A stretch of DNA of 64,000 bases, from the NCBI GenBank assembly GCA_900473185.1, contig UCKU01000025.1, positions 124,001 through 188,000 on the forward strand. The letters are read 5' to 3'. Positions 8,940 through 17,479 of this stretch are shown one piece after another. The notes below the pieces were generated by a model. The model saw only the letters and a list, made by a program, of their open reading frames with translations. It was not told the DNA's origin and did no database searches. A program made the position numbers and the translations under genes. Each line of letters begins with the position of its first letter. Within the stretch, counting starts at the first letter, position 1. The stretch is from Hyphomicrobiales bacterium (GTDB lineage: Bacteria > Pseudomonadota > Alphaproteobacteria > Rhizobiales > Rhizobiaceae).

Positions 8940-9238
8940 CGCTCGATCTCAATACACTGCTTGCCGTCCTCGCCATGGCTGCCGCGACGATCTTCACCCG
9001 TATCAGCGGCCTCGTGCTGATCCGCTATGTGGAAATTGACGAGAACAGGAGGACGGCAATCGAGGCCATCCCGCCAGCCGTGCTGATGGCTGTCATTGCC
9101 CCGACCGCTTTTGCGACCAGCTGGGCGGAGACGCTGGCATGTGTGGTCACCGCAATCGCCGCCACCCGCTTGCCGATGCTGGCAAGCGTTGTTGTCGGCG
9201 TTGCAACAGTGGCTTTGCTGCGAGCTGCAGGACTTTAG
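8936..9238 (+). CDS. azlD: AzlD family transporter, small subunit
   Basis: A 100-residue hydrophobic protein with four predicted membrane segments, starting TLDLNTLLAVLAMAAATIF. This is the length and profile of AzlD/YgaH, partner of AzlC in branched-chain amino-acid export. The start is fixed by the ATGA overlap with azlC. The stop at 9236-9238 is followed by a 9-bp hairpin shared with the convergent dnaB. Confidence 0.88.
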   Translation: MTLDLNTLLAVLAMAAATIFTRISGLVLIRYVEIDENRRTAIEAIPPAVLMAVIAPTAFATSWAETLACVVTAIAATRLPMLASVVVGVATVALLRAAGL

Positions 9239-9244
9239 AAGAAG

Positions 9245-9267
9245 TTGACGCGGAAAGCCCGCGTCAA
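9245..9267. terminator. Hairpin between convergent azlD and dnaB
   Basis: TTGACGCGG and CCGCGTCAA form a perfect 9-bp stem with a 5-base loop. The right arm includes the dnaB stop codon (9264-9266). No T-run follows on either strand, so its strength as a terminator is uncertain. Confidence 0.45.
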
Positions 9268-10766
9268 TGTTCCTCGTACTGCGTGAAGGACGGATCGGCG
9301 AGATCGGCGAAGCGCGTGAATTCCGACTGGAAGGCGAGCTTCACGGTGCCGGTCGGTCCGTGACGCTGCTTGGCGATGATGACGTCTGCGGTGCCCTTCA
9401 CCTTGTCGAACAGTGCTTCCCATTCCGGATATTTCGGATCGTGGATATCGCGCGGCTCCATGTTCTTCACGTAATATTCCTCGCGGAACACGAAGAGCAC
9501 GACGTCGGCGTCCTGCTCGATCGAGCCGGATTCGCGAAGGTCGGAAAGCTGCGGGCGCTTGTCTTCGCGGCTTTCGACGGCACGCGAGAGCTGCGACAGC
9601 GCAATGATCGGAACGTTCAGTTCCTTGCCGAGCGCCTTGAGACCCGTGGTGATCTGGGTGATTTCCTGAACGCGGTTCTCGTTGGATTTGCCCGAACCGG
9701 TCATCAGCTGCACGTAGTCGACAACGAGAACGTCAAGACCGCGCTGGCGCTTCAGACGACGCGCACGCGCCGAAAGCTGAGCGATCGAAATACCACCGGT
9801 CTGGTCGATGAAGAGCGGTACCTTCTGCATCATCATCGAGCAGGCGACGAGCTTTTCGAAATCGGCGTCGTTGATGTCACCGCGGCGGATCTTCGAGGAA
9901 GAGACTTCCGTCTGCTCGGAGATGATACGCGTGGCGAGCTGTTCGGACGACATTTCGAGCGAGTAGAAGCCGACGACGCCGCCATTCTTCGCCTTCATGC
10001 TGCCATCGGATTGCACTTCGCCTTCATAGGCGGCAGCGATGTTATAGGCGATGTTGGTGGCAAGCGAGGTCTTGCCCATGCCGGGACGTCCTGCAAGCAC
10101 GATCAAGTCCGAGCGCTGCAGGCCGCCCATCTTGGAATCGAGCGAATGAATGCCGGTGGAAATGCCGGATAGGCCGCCGTCGCGTTCCTTGGCAACGGCC
10201 GCCATGTCGATGGCGAGCGCTACGGCATCGTTGAAAGCCTGGAAGCCGCCATCGTAGCGGCCGTTTTCGGCAAGCTCGAAAAGACGACGTTCGGTATCCT
10301 CGATCTGCGCCTGCGGCGGCATGTCGAGCGGCGCGTCATAGGCGATATTGACGACATCCTCGCCAATGGTGATCAGCGCGCGGCGGATCGCCAGATCGTA
10401 GATCGCCCTTCCATAGTCTTCGGCGTTGATGATCGTCACGGCGCCGGTGACGAGGCTGGCGAGATATTGCGAAACGGTGATGTCGCCGACCTTCTCGTCG
10501 GCCGGCAGGAAGGTCTTGACCGTGACCGGGTTGGCAATCTTGCCCATGCGGATGATGTCGCCGGCGACCTCGAAGATCTTCCGGTGCAGCGGCTCGTAAA
10601 GATGCGTGGGCTTGAGGAAGTCCGAGACGCGGTAATAGGCGTCGTTGTTCATCAGGATGGCGCCGAGCAGCGCCTGTTCGGCCTCGATGTTGTTCGGCGC
10701 TTCGCGATAGTGCTGCTCTGCAGGAGCAACGGCGGCAATCTTTCGTGCAGCTTCGTTCATCGTCAT
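9264..10766 (-). CDS. dnaB: Replicative DNA helicase DnaB
   Basis: Hexameric 5'-3' helicase of the replication fork, about 500 residues. An N-terminal primase-interaction domain (NNIEAEQALLGAILMN) is followed by a RecA-like ATPase domain with Walker A GRPGMGKTS and the DnaB motif VVDYVQLM. The frame is open up to 10961, but the family begins with a short leader before NIEAEQ. I therefore chose ATG 10766; ATG 10760 is also possible. It lies downstream of rplI but beyond a strong terminator, so it should have its own promoter. No intein or other insertion is visible. Confidence 0.95.
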   Translation of the reverse strand: MTMNEAARKIAAVAPAEQHYREAPNNIEAEQALLGAILMNNDAYYRVSDFLKPTHLYEPLHRKIFEVAGDIIRMGKIANPVTVKTFLPADEKVGDITVSQYLASLVTGAVTIINAEDYGRAIYDLAIRRALITIGEDVVNIAYDAPLDMPPQAQIEDTERRLFELAENGRYDGGFQAFNDAVALAIDMAAVAKERDGGLSGISTGIHSLDSKMGGLQRSDLIVLAGRPGMGKTSLATNIAYNIAAAYEGEVQSDGSMKAKNGGVVGFYSLEMSSEQLATRIISEQTEVSSSKIRRGDINDADFEKLVACSMMMQKVPLFIDQTGGISIAQLSARARRLKRQRGLDVLVVDYVQLMTGSGKSNENRVQEITQITTGLKALGKELNVPIIALSQLSRAVESREDKRPQLSDLRESGSIEQDADVVLFVFREEYYVKNMEPRDIHDPKYPEWEALFDKVKGTADVIIAKQRHGPTGTVKLAFQSEFTRFADLADPSFTQYEEH

Positions 10767-11104
10767 CCGTACTGTCTTTTTCCAAAACTCGGATTTGCAG
10801 GGCGGGCCGCATAAAATCAAGTCTCGCGCAGCAACTGCTTTCAAGTGGTCGTCAAATCGGCAGCGCTGTACACGTTCTTCGACTTCTCCACAGTCGGCAA
10901 ATCCGCTGAGGAGAAATATCCTGACTGTCACTTGCCGGACACGCAGCCCGCCGCGACTCACTTCGTCATTTCAGCATTCCATTATCTTAGCGCCCCTGAT
11001 TGGAAGGCGCAGCAGAAAAGCCCGACATTCTTCTGATGACCCACATCTAAGCAACAAAAAAGCCCGGCGTGAGCCGGGCTTTCCGTTCCGTCTGAAGACA
11101 GAAA
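10767..11104. other. Intergenic region between rplI and dnaB
   Basis: About 340 bases without a credible gene. The rplI terminator lies at 11055-11082. The rest must hold the minus-strand dnaB promoter, but I see no convincing -35/-10 pair. No repeats stand out. Confidence 0.5.
11055..11082 (-). terminator. Rho-independent terminator of the rpsF-rplI operon
   Basis: AGCCCGGC (11061-11068) pairs with GCCGGGCT (11073-11080) around a 4-base loop. On the minus strand it ends in a run of six T. It lies 23 bases after the rplI stop and separates the ribosomal operon from dnaB. Confidence 0.9.
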
Positions 11105-11683
11105 TTATGCTTCGTCTTCGTCGAGGCCATCGGCTTCCGGATCGAAGAAGTCTTCCGGACGCAGGGCGTCTTCGTCAACGCCGTAGATGGCATCAACAGA
11201 GGTGAGCTCTTCGCCCTTGGACTGACGCTCGGCTTCTTCGGAAGAACGGGCAACGTTCAGCTCGATGTTGATCTCAACTTCAGCATGGAGCTGCAGCTCG
11301 ACCTTGTGCAGGCCGATCGCCTTGATCGGCGTGTTGAGGTGAACCTGGTTGCGAGCGATGTTGAAGCCTTCGGCGGCCAGGATGTCGACGACGTCACGGG
11401 CAGCGACGGAGCCGTAGAGCTGGCCGGTTTCGCCGGCAGAGCGGACGACGATGAAGGACTTGCCGTCGAGAACGTCGGCGACCTTCTGGGCTTCGGACTT
11501 GCGCTCGAGGTTACGGGCTTCGAGCGTTGCGCGCTCGGATTCGAAACGGGCCTTGTTGGCAGCGTTGGCGCGCAGTGCCTTGCCGAGCGGCAGGAGGTAG
11601 TTGCGTGCGAAGCCGTCGCGAACCTTTACGGTTTCGCCCATCTGGCCGAGCTTGGAGATGCGTTCGAGGAGGATGACGTCCAT
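11105..11683 (-). CDS. rplI: 50S ribosomal protein L9
   Basis: Large-subunit protein L9, 192 residues. The N-terminal domain has the L9 signature GQMGETVKVRDGFARNYLLP (residues 13-32), followed by the long connecting helix and the C-terminal domain. The protein is longer than the E. coli 149 residues because of an acidic C-terminal extension (EDALRPEDFFDPEADGLDED), a form common in alphaproteobacteria. It is the last gene of rpsF-rpsR-DUF2232-rplI, 20 bases after the DUF2232 gene. Confidence 0.97.
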   Translation of the reverse strand: MDVILLERISKLGQMGETVKVRDGFARNYLLPLGKALRANAANKARFESERATLEARNLERKSEAQKVADVLDGKSFIVVRSAGETGQLYGSVAARDVVDILAAEGFNIARNQVHLNTPIKAIGLHKVELQLHAEVEINIELNVARSSEEAERQSKGEELTSVDAIYGVDEDALRPEDFFDPEADGLDEDEA

Positions 11684-11703
11684 GATGTTTTCCTTTCTTA
11701 TTC

Positions 11704-12702
11704 TCAGATTTCGCTATCGGGTTGTTTGGGGGCATCAGCATCCTTGGTCGGGGTCAGGGCGATCGCCTTGCGGGTATCGGCGAGACCAAGCACGAGGATG
11801 AAAAGGGCTGGCAGCATCATCGTGGATGCCAGGTAGCAGAGGATGAGGGCCGGCAAGCGCCAGTCCTTGCCGCGCGTGCGGAAATGCAGCGCGGCGAAGC
11901 CGGACATCAGGAAGCCGGCGCCGAAGGCTCCGACAACCGTGGCGCCGATCATCGCCGGAATGCCGCCCATGAAGGTGGCGGCAAGACCGGCGAGGAAGAT
12001 GAAGATCGAATTGCGGTTCATGCGCAGCGACGAGGGGATATCCTCGCGCGGGCGCAGGCTTTTACCGGAAGCGGCAACGATGCGCGTCGCGATGTAATAG
12101 GCGGCAAACAGCATTACCACCCAGATGCCGCCCTGCAGGGCCGGCAGCATCAGGACGACGAGCGACTTCGTCTGCGCAGTCGCGACCGGATCCGGAACGA
12201 ATGTCGGCTGCTGCTCCTGCAGCGAGGCCATCAGCATATCGACCATCTGGTCGGTGATCTCAGGCCCGTAGCCGATCATGATGCCGGTCACGATGACGGC
12301 GAAGGTGACGAGACCGCACAGATGCAGCAGGATATCGGAAAGCGGATACCAGGCGAGCAGATTGTCGGGGCCACCGAGTTCGGAGGCCGGGCGCGCAAGG
12401 TTCGCAAGGTGGCTCAGCCAGCCGGCCGGCAGCAGTGTCACCAGCGTCATGACGAGCGCGAAGGAGGGCGAAATGGCAATCGCGCCGAGCACGGCAGCGG
12501 TGACGACAGCGGAAATGGCGGCGAGATTGCCCCAGCCGAGGCCGACGAGCAGGATCGGAAGTGCGGAAGCGGCGTAAAGCACAGCGCTGAACGACGGCTG
12601 CATGCTCGCGCCAAGCACAAGCAAGGCGGCGGTCAATCCGGCGAGTGCGCCGATCGCAAGCGTTTTCGGGTTCAGTTTCGTCACTTCGCTGTCCTGCTTC
12701 AT
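11704..12702 (-). CDS. DUF2232 membrane protein
   Basis: A 332-residue polytopic membrane protein with about eight hydrophobic segments and a short charged C-terminus. Proteins of this domain family (YybS-like) lie between rpsR and rplI in many alphaproteobacteria, as here. The function is not established; the position suggests a link to translation or envelope growth. ATG 12702 is preferred over a TTG one codon earlier. No catalytic motif is visible. Confidence 0.85.
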   Translation of the reverse strand: MKQDSEVTKLNPKTLAIGALAGLTAALLVLGASMQPSFSAVLYAASALPILLVGLGWGNLAAISAVVTAAVLGAIAISPSFALVMTLVTLLPAGWLSHLANLARPASELGGPDNLLAWYPLSDILLHLCGLVTFAVIVTGIMIGYGPEITDQMVDMLMASLQEQQPTFVPDPVATAQTKSLVVLMLPALQGGIWVVMLFAAYYIATRIVAASGKSLRPREDIPSSLRMNRNSIFIFLAGLAATFMGGIPAMIGATVVGAFGAGFLMSGFAALHFRTRGKDWRLPALILCYLASTMMLPALFILVLGLADTRKAIALTPTKDADAPKQPDSEI

Positions 12703-12791
12703 CAAGCAGTTAGAGGATTTCCCTGAATCGATCCGGGAGATGCCTCAACATGGGTTTTAAGGTTCCGATCCACGCCCATCGCGGAAGGGAG

Positions 12792-12821
12792 GAAGCCCCG
12801 GAACCGAAGAACCGGGGCTTC
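12792..12821 (-). terminator. Hairpin after rpsR
   Basis: GAAGCCCCGG and CCGGGGCTTC form a perfect 10-bp stem with a 10-base loop, 10 bases after the rpsR stop. There is no T-run on the minus strand. It is probably a processing or attenuation hairpin between rpsR and the DUF2232 gene. Confidence 0.55.
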
Positions 12822-12830
12822 GAAAGTCAA

Positions 12831-13079
12831 TTAGGCGACGACGTACGGCAGCAGGCCGAGGAAGCGGGCGCGCTTGATCGCCTGGGCGAGTTCGCGCTGC
12901 TTCTTCTGGGAAACGGCCGTGATGCGGGACGGAACGATCTTGCCGCGCTCGGAAATGTAGCGCTGCAGGAGACGGACGTCCTTGTAGTCGATGCGCGGAG
13001 CGTTTGCACCGGAGAACGGGCAGGTCTTGCGACGACGATGGAACGGACGACGGACCGGAGCGGAGGAAGATTCAGACAT
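12831..13079 (-). CDS. rpsR: 30S ribosomal protein S18
   Basis: Small-subunit protein S18, 82 residues, partner of S6 on the 30S platform. The family core is KTCPFSGANAPRIDYKDVRL followed by RYISERGKIVPSRITAVSQK. Full length, ATG at 13079, 12 bases after the rpsF stop, so it is co-transcribed. The Cys-Pro-Phe motif matches the usual S18 N-terminus. Confidence 0.97.
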   Translation of the reverse strand: MSESSSAPVRRPFHRRRKTCPFSGANAPRIDYKDVRLLQRYISERGKIVPSRITAVSQKKQRELAQAIKRARFLGLLPYVVA

Positions 13080-13091
13080 TCTTATTTCTCC

Positions 13092-13550
13092 TTATGCACG
13101 GTCTTCGCGGGGAGCGCGATCGGGACGCGGGCCACGCTGGAAGTCGCCGTCACGGCGCGGCGGACGATCGCCGAATTCGCGGCGCGGACCACGGTCGCCG
13201 CCTTCACGCGGGCCACGGTCGTCGCGGTCGCGCTTCTGCATCATGGCAGACGGGCCGTCTTCGTGCTTTTCAACAGCGATGGTCATGTAGCGAAGAACGT
13301 CTTCGCTGATGCGCATCTGGCGTTCCATTTCCTGGATCGCAGCTGCTGGTGCATCAATGTCCATCAGGGCGTAGTGAGCCTTGCGGTTCTTCTTGATGCG
13401 GTAAGTGAGGGACTTGAGGCCCCAGTTTTCGATACGCCCGACTTTACCGCCGTTTGCTTCGATCACGCCCTTGTACTGTTCTACGAGGGCATCGACCTGC
13501 TGCGACGTGATATCCTGTCGGGCAAGGAATACATGTTCATAAAGAGCCAT
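13092..13550 (-). CDS. rpsF: 30S ribosomal protein S6
   Basis: Small-subunit protein S6, 152 residues from ATG 13550 (MALYEHVFLARQDI). The first 95 residues are the normal S6 ferredoxin-like fold, including GLKSLTYRIKKNRKAHY. The last 45 or so residues form a low-complexity tail of Arg, Asp, Gly and Pro (repeats like DRGPREGG and RPDRAP), longer than in E. coli. The frame is open to 13742, but those extra residues do not fit S6. First gene of the operon, with a candidate promoter at 13775-13803. Confidence 0.95.
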   Translation of the reverse strand: MALYEHVFLARQDITSQQVDALVEQYKGVIEANGGKVGRIENWGLKSLTYRIKKNRKAHYALMDIDAPAAAIQEMERQMRISEDVLRYMTIAVEKHEDGPSAMMQKRDRDDRGPREGGDRGPRREFGDRPPRRDGDFQRGPRPDRAPREDRA

Positions 13551-13774
13551 GACAGCTTTGCCTTTCTTGCGTTGATCAGAACCCGGCATTCGGCGGCTAA
13601 GCCTCAACGACTGCTCCTGAGAGGCATATGGCGCCAAGCAAGAAAAGCGTTTCCGAGACGGTCGAGAGCGGAGACACGGGAGGCTGGAACGCTTCCGTTC
13701 CGAACGGTTCGCGTGAAGCAAACCGGCCCTCCGTTCAGCCACCAGCCAGAAGACCGGGTTAACGAACAGGCGCG

Positions 13775-13803
13775 CTTATACGGATTTTTGAGCGAAAGGC
13801 AAG
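13775..13803 (-). promoter_or_regulatory. Candidate sigma-70 promoter of rpsF operon
   Basis: On the minus strand CTTGCC, 17 bases, then TATAAG. This is close to the rhizobial consensus (CTTGAC-N17-CTATAT type). It is in the only intergenic space upstream of rpsF. Confidence 0.55.
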
Positions 13804-13854
13804 GGAACCGGGCAAGAAACTATGAAAAGCGATCGCTACCTGCTGGAGATGGAA

Positions 13855-13876
13855 AGGGCGCGATTGCCCGCGCCCT
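13855..13876 (-). terminator. Hairpin terminator after the aldo/keto reductase
   Basis: AGGGCGCG and CGCGCCCT form a perfect 8-bp stem with a 6-base loop, followed on the minus strand by TTTCC. It lies 24 bases after the reductase stop. Confidence 0.6.
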
Positions 13877-13900
13877 CAAAACATCGGCATCCGGATGCCC

Positions 13901-14944
13901 TTAGAGCGGCATCGGATACTGCCGGTGAACCTTCTCGATCTCGGCAAGAACATCGTTGCCGAGCACCACGTTCGCCGAGCCGATATCCGTCTTCAGCTGC
14001 GCCATCGTGGTCGCGCCGATAATGACCGAGGTCATGAAGCGGCGGGTCAGGCAGAAGGCGAGCGCCATCTGCGAGGGATCGAGGCCGTGGCGGGCGGCGA
14101 TGTCGAGATAGGCCTTCGTCGGCGCTTCCTGCAGCGGCTGCAGGCGGCCGCCGAGGTCGCCGTTGATTGCGGCGCGCGTGCCCGCTGGCTTCTCGCCGTT
14201 GATGTACTTGCCAGTCAGGATGCCGGCAGCCAGCGGCGAATAGGCGAGCAGGCCGACATCTTCGTGGTGGGAGAGTTCAGCCAGGTCGAGATCGAAATGA
14301 CGGTAGAGGAGATTGTATTCGTTCTGGACGCTGGCGACGCGCGGCAGGTTCATCTGCTCGGACAGCGTCAAATATTTCTGGATGCCCCAGGTCGTCTCGT
14401 TGGACAGGCCGAAGGCACGGATCTTACCTTCCTTCACCAACTCGCCCATAGTTTCGACAATGTCTGTCATGTTGGCGACGGCTTTGGCGCGGTCCTGCTT
14501 GAAAGGATCATAATGCCAGCTCTGCCGGAAATGGAAATGGCCGCGGTTCGGCCAGTGGACCTGATAGAGATCGATATAGTCGGTCTGGAGCCGCTTCAGG
14601 CTGGAGTCGACCGCAAGCCTTATGTTCTTGGAATCGGCGCCTTCGCCGTCACGCAGATAGGAACGGCCCGTACCGGCGACCTTGGTGGCGAGCACGATAT
14701 CCTTGCGCTTGCCGGTCTTTGCGAACCAGCTGCCGATATAGTCTTCTGTGCGGCCTTGCGTTTCGGCCGAAACGGGCGTGGTCGGATAAAGCTCGGCAGT
14801 ATCGAAGAAATTGATGCCTTCCTGGACGGCGTAGTCCATCTGTTCATGGGCTTCCGCCTCGCTGTTCTGCGTGCCCCAGGTCATGGTGCCAAGGCAAATC
14901 TCGGAAACGGAAATATCTGTGCGGCCTAATTTATTGTATTTCAT
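13901..14944 (-). CDS. Aldo/keto reductase, Tas-like
   Basis: NADP-dependent aldo/keto reductase, 347 residues. The catalytic set is visible: Asp48 and Tyr53 (FFDTAELYP), a Lys in VLATKVAG and a His in YQVHWP. Length and the stretches MTWGTQNSEAEAH and LKRLQTDYIDLYQVHWP match E. coli Tas closely. The physiological substrate is unknown. ATG 14944 (MKYNKLGRTDISVSE) is the family start; the open frame to 15082 is unlikely to be translated. It is divergent from fabD. Confidence 0.9.
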   Translation of the reverse strand: MKYNKLGRTDISVSEICLGTMTWGTQNSEAEAHEQMDYAVQEGINFFDTAELYPTTPVSAETQGRTEDYIGSWFAKTGKRKDIVLATKVAGTGRSYLRDGEGADSKNIRLAVDSSLKRLQTDYIDLYQVHWPNRGHFHFRQSWHYDPFKQDRAKAVANMTDIVETMGELVKEGKIRAFGLSNETTWGIQKYLTLSEQMNLPRVASVQNEYNLLYRHFDLDLAELSHHEDVGLLAYSPLAAGILTGKYINGEKPAGTRAAINGDLGGRLQPLQEAPTKAYLDIAARHGLDPSQMALAFCLTRRFMTSVIIGATTMAQLKTDIGSANVVLGNDVLAEIEKVHRQYPMPL

Positions 14945-15151
14945 CGGAAACCTTGGGCGTGGTCTGGGAAAGGAAGAGCTAGGGAAGAGCCGCGCAAATC
15001 TAGGCTGGATTTGCCGAAGCGCAAGAGGAAAAACCGGGTGTTCCCGCTGGGGCGAAAGGCTTTGGAGAGAATCTGCCGCCACTTGACTCTGAAAGAAAGA
15101 ATGTCAATTGGAGGCGAAATGGCCCAATGGGCACTATCGAGGGACTGAAAA

Positions 15152-16096
15152 ATGACCATTGCTTTCACTTTTCCCGGCCAGGGCAGCCAGGCCGTCGGCA
15201 TGGGCAAGGATCTCGCCGAGAACTTTGCGGAAGCCCGCGCCGTTTTCGAAGAGGTCGATGAAGCGCTCGGTGAAAAGCTTTCCGATGTCATGTTCAACGG
15301 TCCCGAGGACAAGCTGACGCTGACGGCAAACGCCCAGCCGGCGCTGATGGCCGTCTCGATGGCCGTCATCCGCGTTCTGGAAGCCAAGGGCCTCGACCTG
15401 AAGGCGAAGGTCGCTTACGTCGCCGGCCATTCGCTCGGCGAATATTCCGCCCTCTGTGCCGCCGGCACCTTCTCGATATCAGATACGGCTCGTCTTCTGC
15501 GTATCCGTGGCAATGCCATGCAGGCCGCCGTGCCGGTCGGTGTCGGCGCCATGGCTGCCATCATCGGCCTCGAACATGCCGACGTGCAGGCCATCTGCGA
15601 AGAAGCCGCAGCGATCGGTTCCTGTCAGATCGCCAATGACAATGGTGGCGGCCAGCTCGTTATATCAGGTGAGAAGTCGGGCGTCGAAAAGGCTGCCGGC
15701 CTCGCGACCGACAAGGGCGCCAAGCGCGCCATCCTGCTGCCGGTCTCCGCTCCCTTCCATTCGAAGCTGATGGCGCCTGCCGCAGACGCCATGCGCGAGG
15801 CACTCGCCGGTGTGAAGAAGACCAATCCGGTCGTGCCCGTCATCGCCAATGTCCGCGCAGCTCCCGTCACTGACGCTGAGGAGATCGCAGCACTTCTCGT
15901 CGAGCAGGTCACCGGACAGGTGCGCTGGCGCGAAACGGTGGAATGGTTCGCCGCAAATGGCGTCACCACGCTCTATGAACTCGGTGCCGGCAAGGTGCTG
16001 ACCGGCCTTGCACGCCGCATCGACAAGAATATCAATGGCGTCTCGGTCAACGGCCCTGCCGATATCGACGCTGCCATTGCCGCTCTCACGGCCTGA
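15152..16096 (+). CDS. fabD: Malonyl-CoA:ACP transacylase
   Basis: Transfers malonyl from CoA to acyl carrier protein to feed fatty-acid elongation; 314 residues. GQGSQ is at 10-14, the nucleophile is Ser94 in GHSLGEYSA, and the active-site His is in PFHSKLM near 203. GAGGG lies about 8 bases before the ATG. A CTTGAC box at 15082-15087 may be part of its promoter, although a good -10 is not seen. First gene of fabD-fabG, with fabG 29 bases on. Confidence 0.97.
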   Translation: MTIAFTFPGQGSQAVGMGKDLAENFAEARAVFEEVDEALGEKLSDVMFNGPEDKLTLTANAQPALMAVSMAVIRVLEAKGLDLKAKVAYVAGHSLGEYSALCAAGTFSISDTARLLRIRGNAMQAAVPVGVGAMAAIIGLEHADVQAICEEAAAIGSCQIANDNGGGQLVISGEKSGVEKAAGLATDKGAKRAILLPVSAPFHSKLMAPAADAMREALAGVKKTNPVVPVIANVRAAPVTDAEEIAALLVEQVTGQVRWRETVEWFAANGVTTLYELGAGKVLTGLARRIDKNINGVSVNGPADIDAAIAALTA

Positions 16097-16125
16097 TTGC
16101 CCCACTTCATATAAGGAACGTTCCC

Positions 16126-16863
16126 ATGTTCGATCTTTCCGGCCGCAAGGCTCTCGTCACCGGCGCATCGGGTGGCATTGGCGAAGAAATCGCCCGCCTT
16201 CTCCATAAGCAGGGCGCCATCGTCGGCCTGCACGGCACCCGTGTCGAAAAGCTCGAGGCCTTGGCAAATGAGCTCGGCGACCGCGTGAAGATCTTCCCGG
16301 CGAACCTGTCGGATCGCGATGAGGTGAAGGCTCTCGGCCAGAAGGCGGAAGCCGATCTCGAAGGCGTCGATATCCTGGTCAACAACGCCGGCATCACCAA
16401 GGACGGCCTCTTCGTGCGCATGAGCGACGAGGACTGGGATGCCGTTCTCGAAGTGAACCTGACGGCGACCTTCCGCCTGACACGCGAGCTCACCCATCCG
16501 ATGATGCGCCGCCGGTATGGCCGCATCATCAACATCACCTCGATCGTCGGCGTCACCGGCAATCCGGGCCAGGCCAACTACTGCGCCTCCAAGGCCGGCA
16601 TGATCGGCTTCTCGAAGTCGCTGGCGCAGGAAATCGCCACCCGCAATGTGACGGTCAACTGCGTTGCTCCGGGCTTTATCGAAAGCGCCATGACCGGCAA
16701 GCTGAATGAAAAGCAGAAGGAAACGATCATGGGTGCGATCCCCATGAAGCGCATGGGAACCGGCGCCGAAGTGGCGTCTGCCGTCGTCTATCTCGCCTCC
16801 TCGGAAGCGGCCTATATGACGGGTCAGACCCTGCACGTAAACGGCGGCATGGCAATGATCTGA
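16126..16863 (+). CDS. fabG: 3-oxoacyl-ACP reductase
   Basis: NADPH-dependent SDR that reduces 3-oxoacyl-ACP in fatty-acid synthesis; 245 residues. TGASGGIG is at 12-19 and NNAG at 86-89. The catalytic residues are Ser139, Tyr152 and Lys156 (YCASK). The end HVNGGMAMI is typical of FabG. It sits 29 bases after fabD and 286 bases before acpP, so the order fabD-fabG-acpP-fabF is conserved. Confidence 0.97.
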   Translation: MFDLSGRKALVTGASGGIGEEIARLLHKQGAIVGLHGTRVEKLEALANELGDRVKIFPANLSDRDEVKALGQKAEADLEGVDILVNNAGITKDGLFVRMSDEDWDAVLEVNLTATFRLTRELTHPMMRRRYGRIINITSIVGVTGNPGQANYCASKAGMIGFSKSLAQEIATRNVTVNCVAPGFIESAMTGKLNEKQKETIMGAIPMKRMGTGAEVASAVVYLASSEAAYMTGQTLHVNGGMAMI

Positions 16864-17149
16864 AACGATTAGCTGCCGCGGCCGCCGATTTCAGCCAATA
16901 GCGTGTTGAGCAATCACGAACGGTTGATTTTCTGGCTTTGCGGCAGACTTAAAGCATGTTAAGCGGGCCATGACTGTGTACAGTCGTCCCGAAAAAAGCA
17001 GACGGACCGGCGGGCTTTTCGCAAGCCTGGGACTTCTCTAAAGCCGGGTAAACGAGTTTGCCGAGGATGTCTGAAAACATCGCAGGCTGAAACAGGGTAG
17101 GGATGTCAGAAGGACATTCCGATCAGGACATAAGGTCGAGGAAACCGAC

Positions 17150-17386
17150 ATGAGCGATATCGCAGAACGCGTAAAGAAAATTGTTATTGATCATCTTGGC
17201 GTCGATGCCGACAAGGTCGTCGAGAGCGCCAGCTTTATCGACGATCTGGGCGCAGACTCGCTCGACACGGTCGAACTGGTCATGGCCTTCGAAGAAGAAT
17301 TCGGCGTTGAGATCCCCGATGATGCCGCTGACTCGATCCTGACGGTTGGCGATGCCGTGAAGTTTATTGAAAAGGCTCAGGCCTGA
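17150..17386 (+). CDS. acpP: Acyl carrier protein
   Basis: A 78-residue acidic carrier for growing acyl chains. Ser37 in the motif GADSLDTVEL receives the 4'-phosphopantetheine arm. Length and helix pattern match AcpP exactly. It has a 286-base upstream gap, consistent with its own strong promoter, and is followed by a strong terminator before fabF. Confidence 0.98.
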   Translation: MSDIAERVKKIVIDHLGVDADKVVESASFIDDLGADSLDTVELVMAFEEEFGVEIPDDAADSILTVGDAVKFIEKAQA

Positions 17387-17401
17387 TTCTGCGCATTCGA
17401 G

Positions 17402-17434
17402 AAAGGGCGGGCCAAGAGTCCGCCCTTTTCTTTT
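17402..17434 (+). terminator. Rho-independent terminator between acpP and fabF
   Basis: AAAGGGCGG (17402-17410) pairs with CCGCCCTTT (17420-17428), a 9-bp stem. It is followed by TCTTTT. It lies 16 bases after the acpP stop and should make acpP mRNA far more abundant than fabF mRNA. Confidence 0.88.
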
Positions 17435-17479
17435 GAGCATGTTTCTCCATAAAACATAACAGACGGGGGAAAGCAGTCG

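Larger units (their letters stand above)
13551..13900. other. Intergenic region between the aldo/keto reductase and rpsF
   Basis: 350 bases without a credible gene. It holds the candidate rpsF promoter (13775-13803) and the reductase terminator hairpin (13855-13876). The 225-base rpsF leader implied by that promoter is long, which would fit S6:S18-type leader control, but I could not identify a defined motif. Confidence 0.5.
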
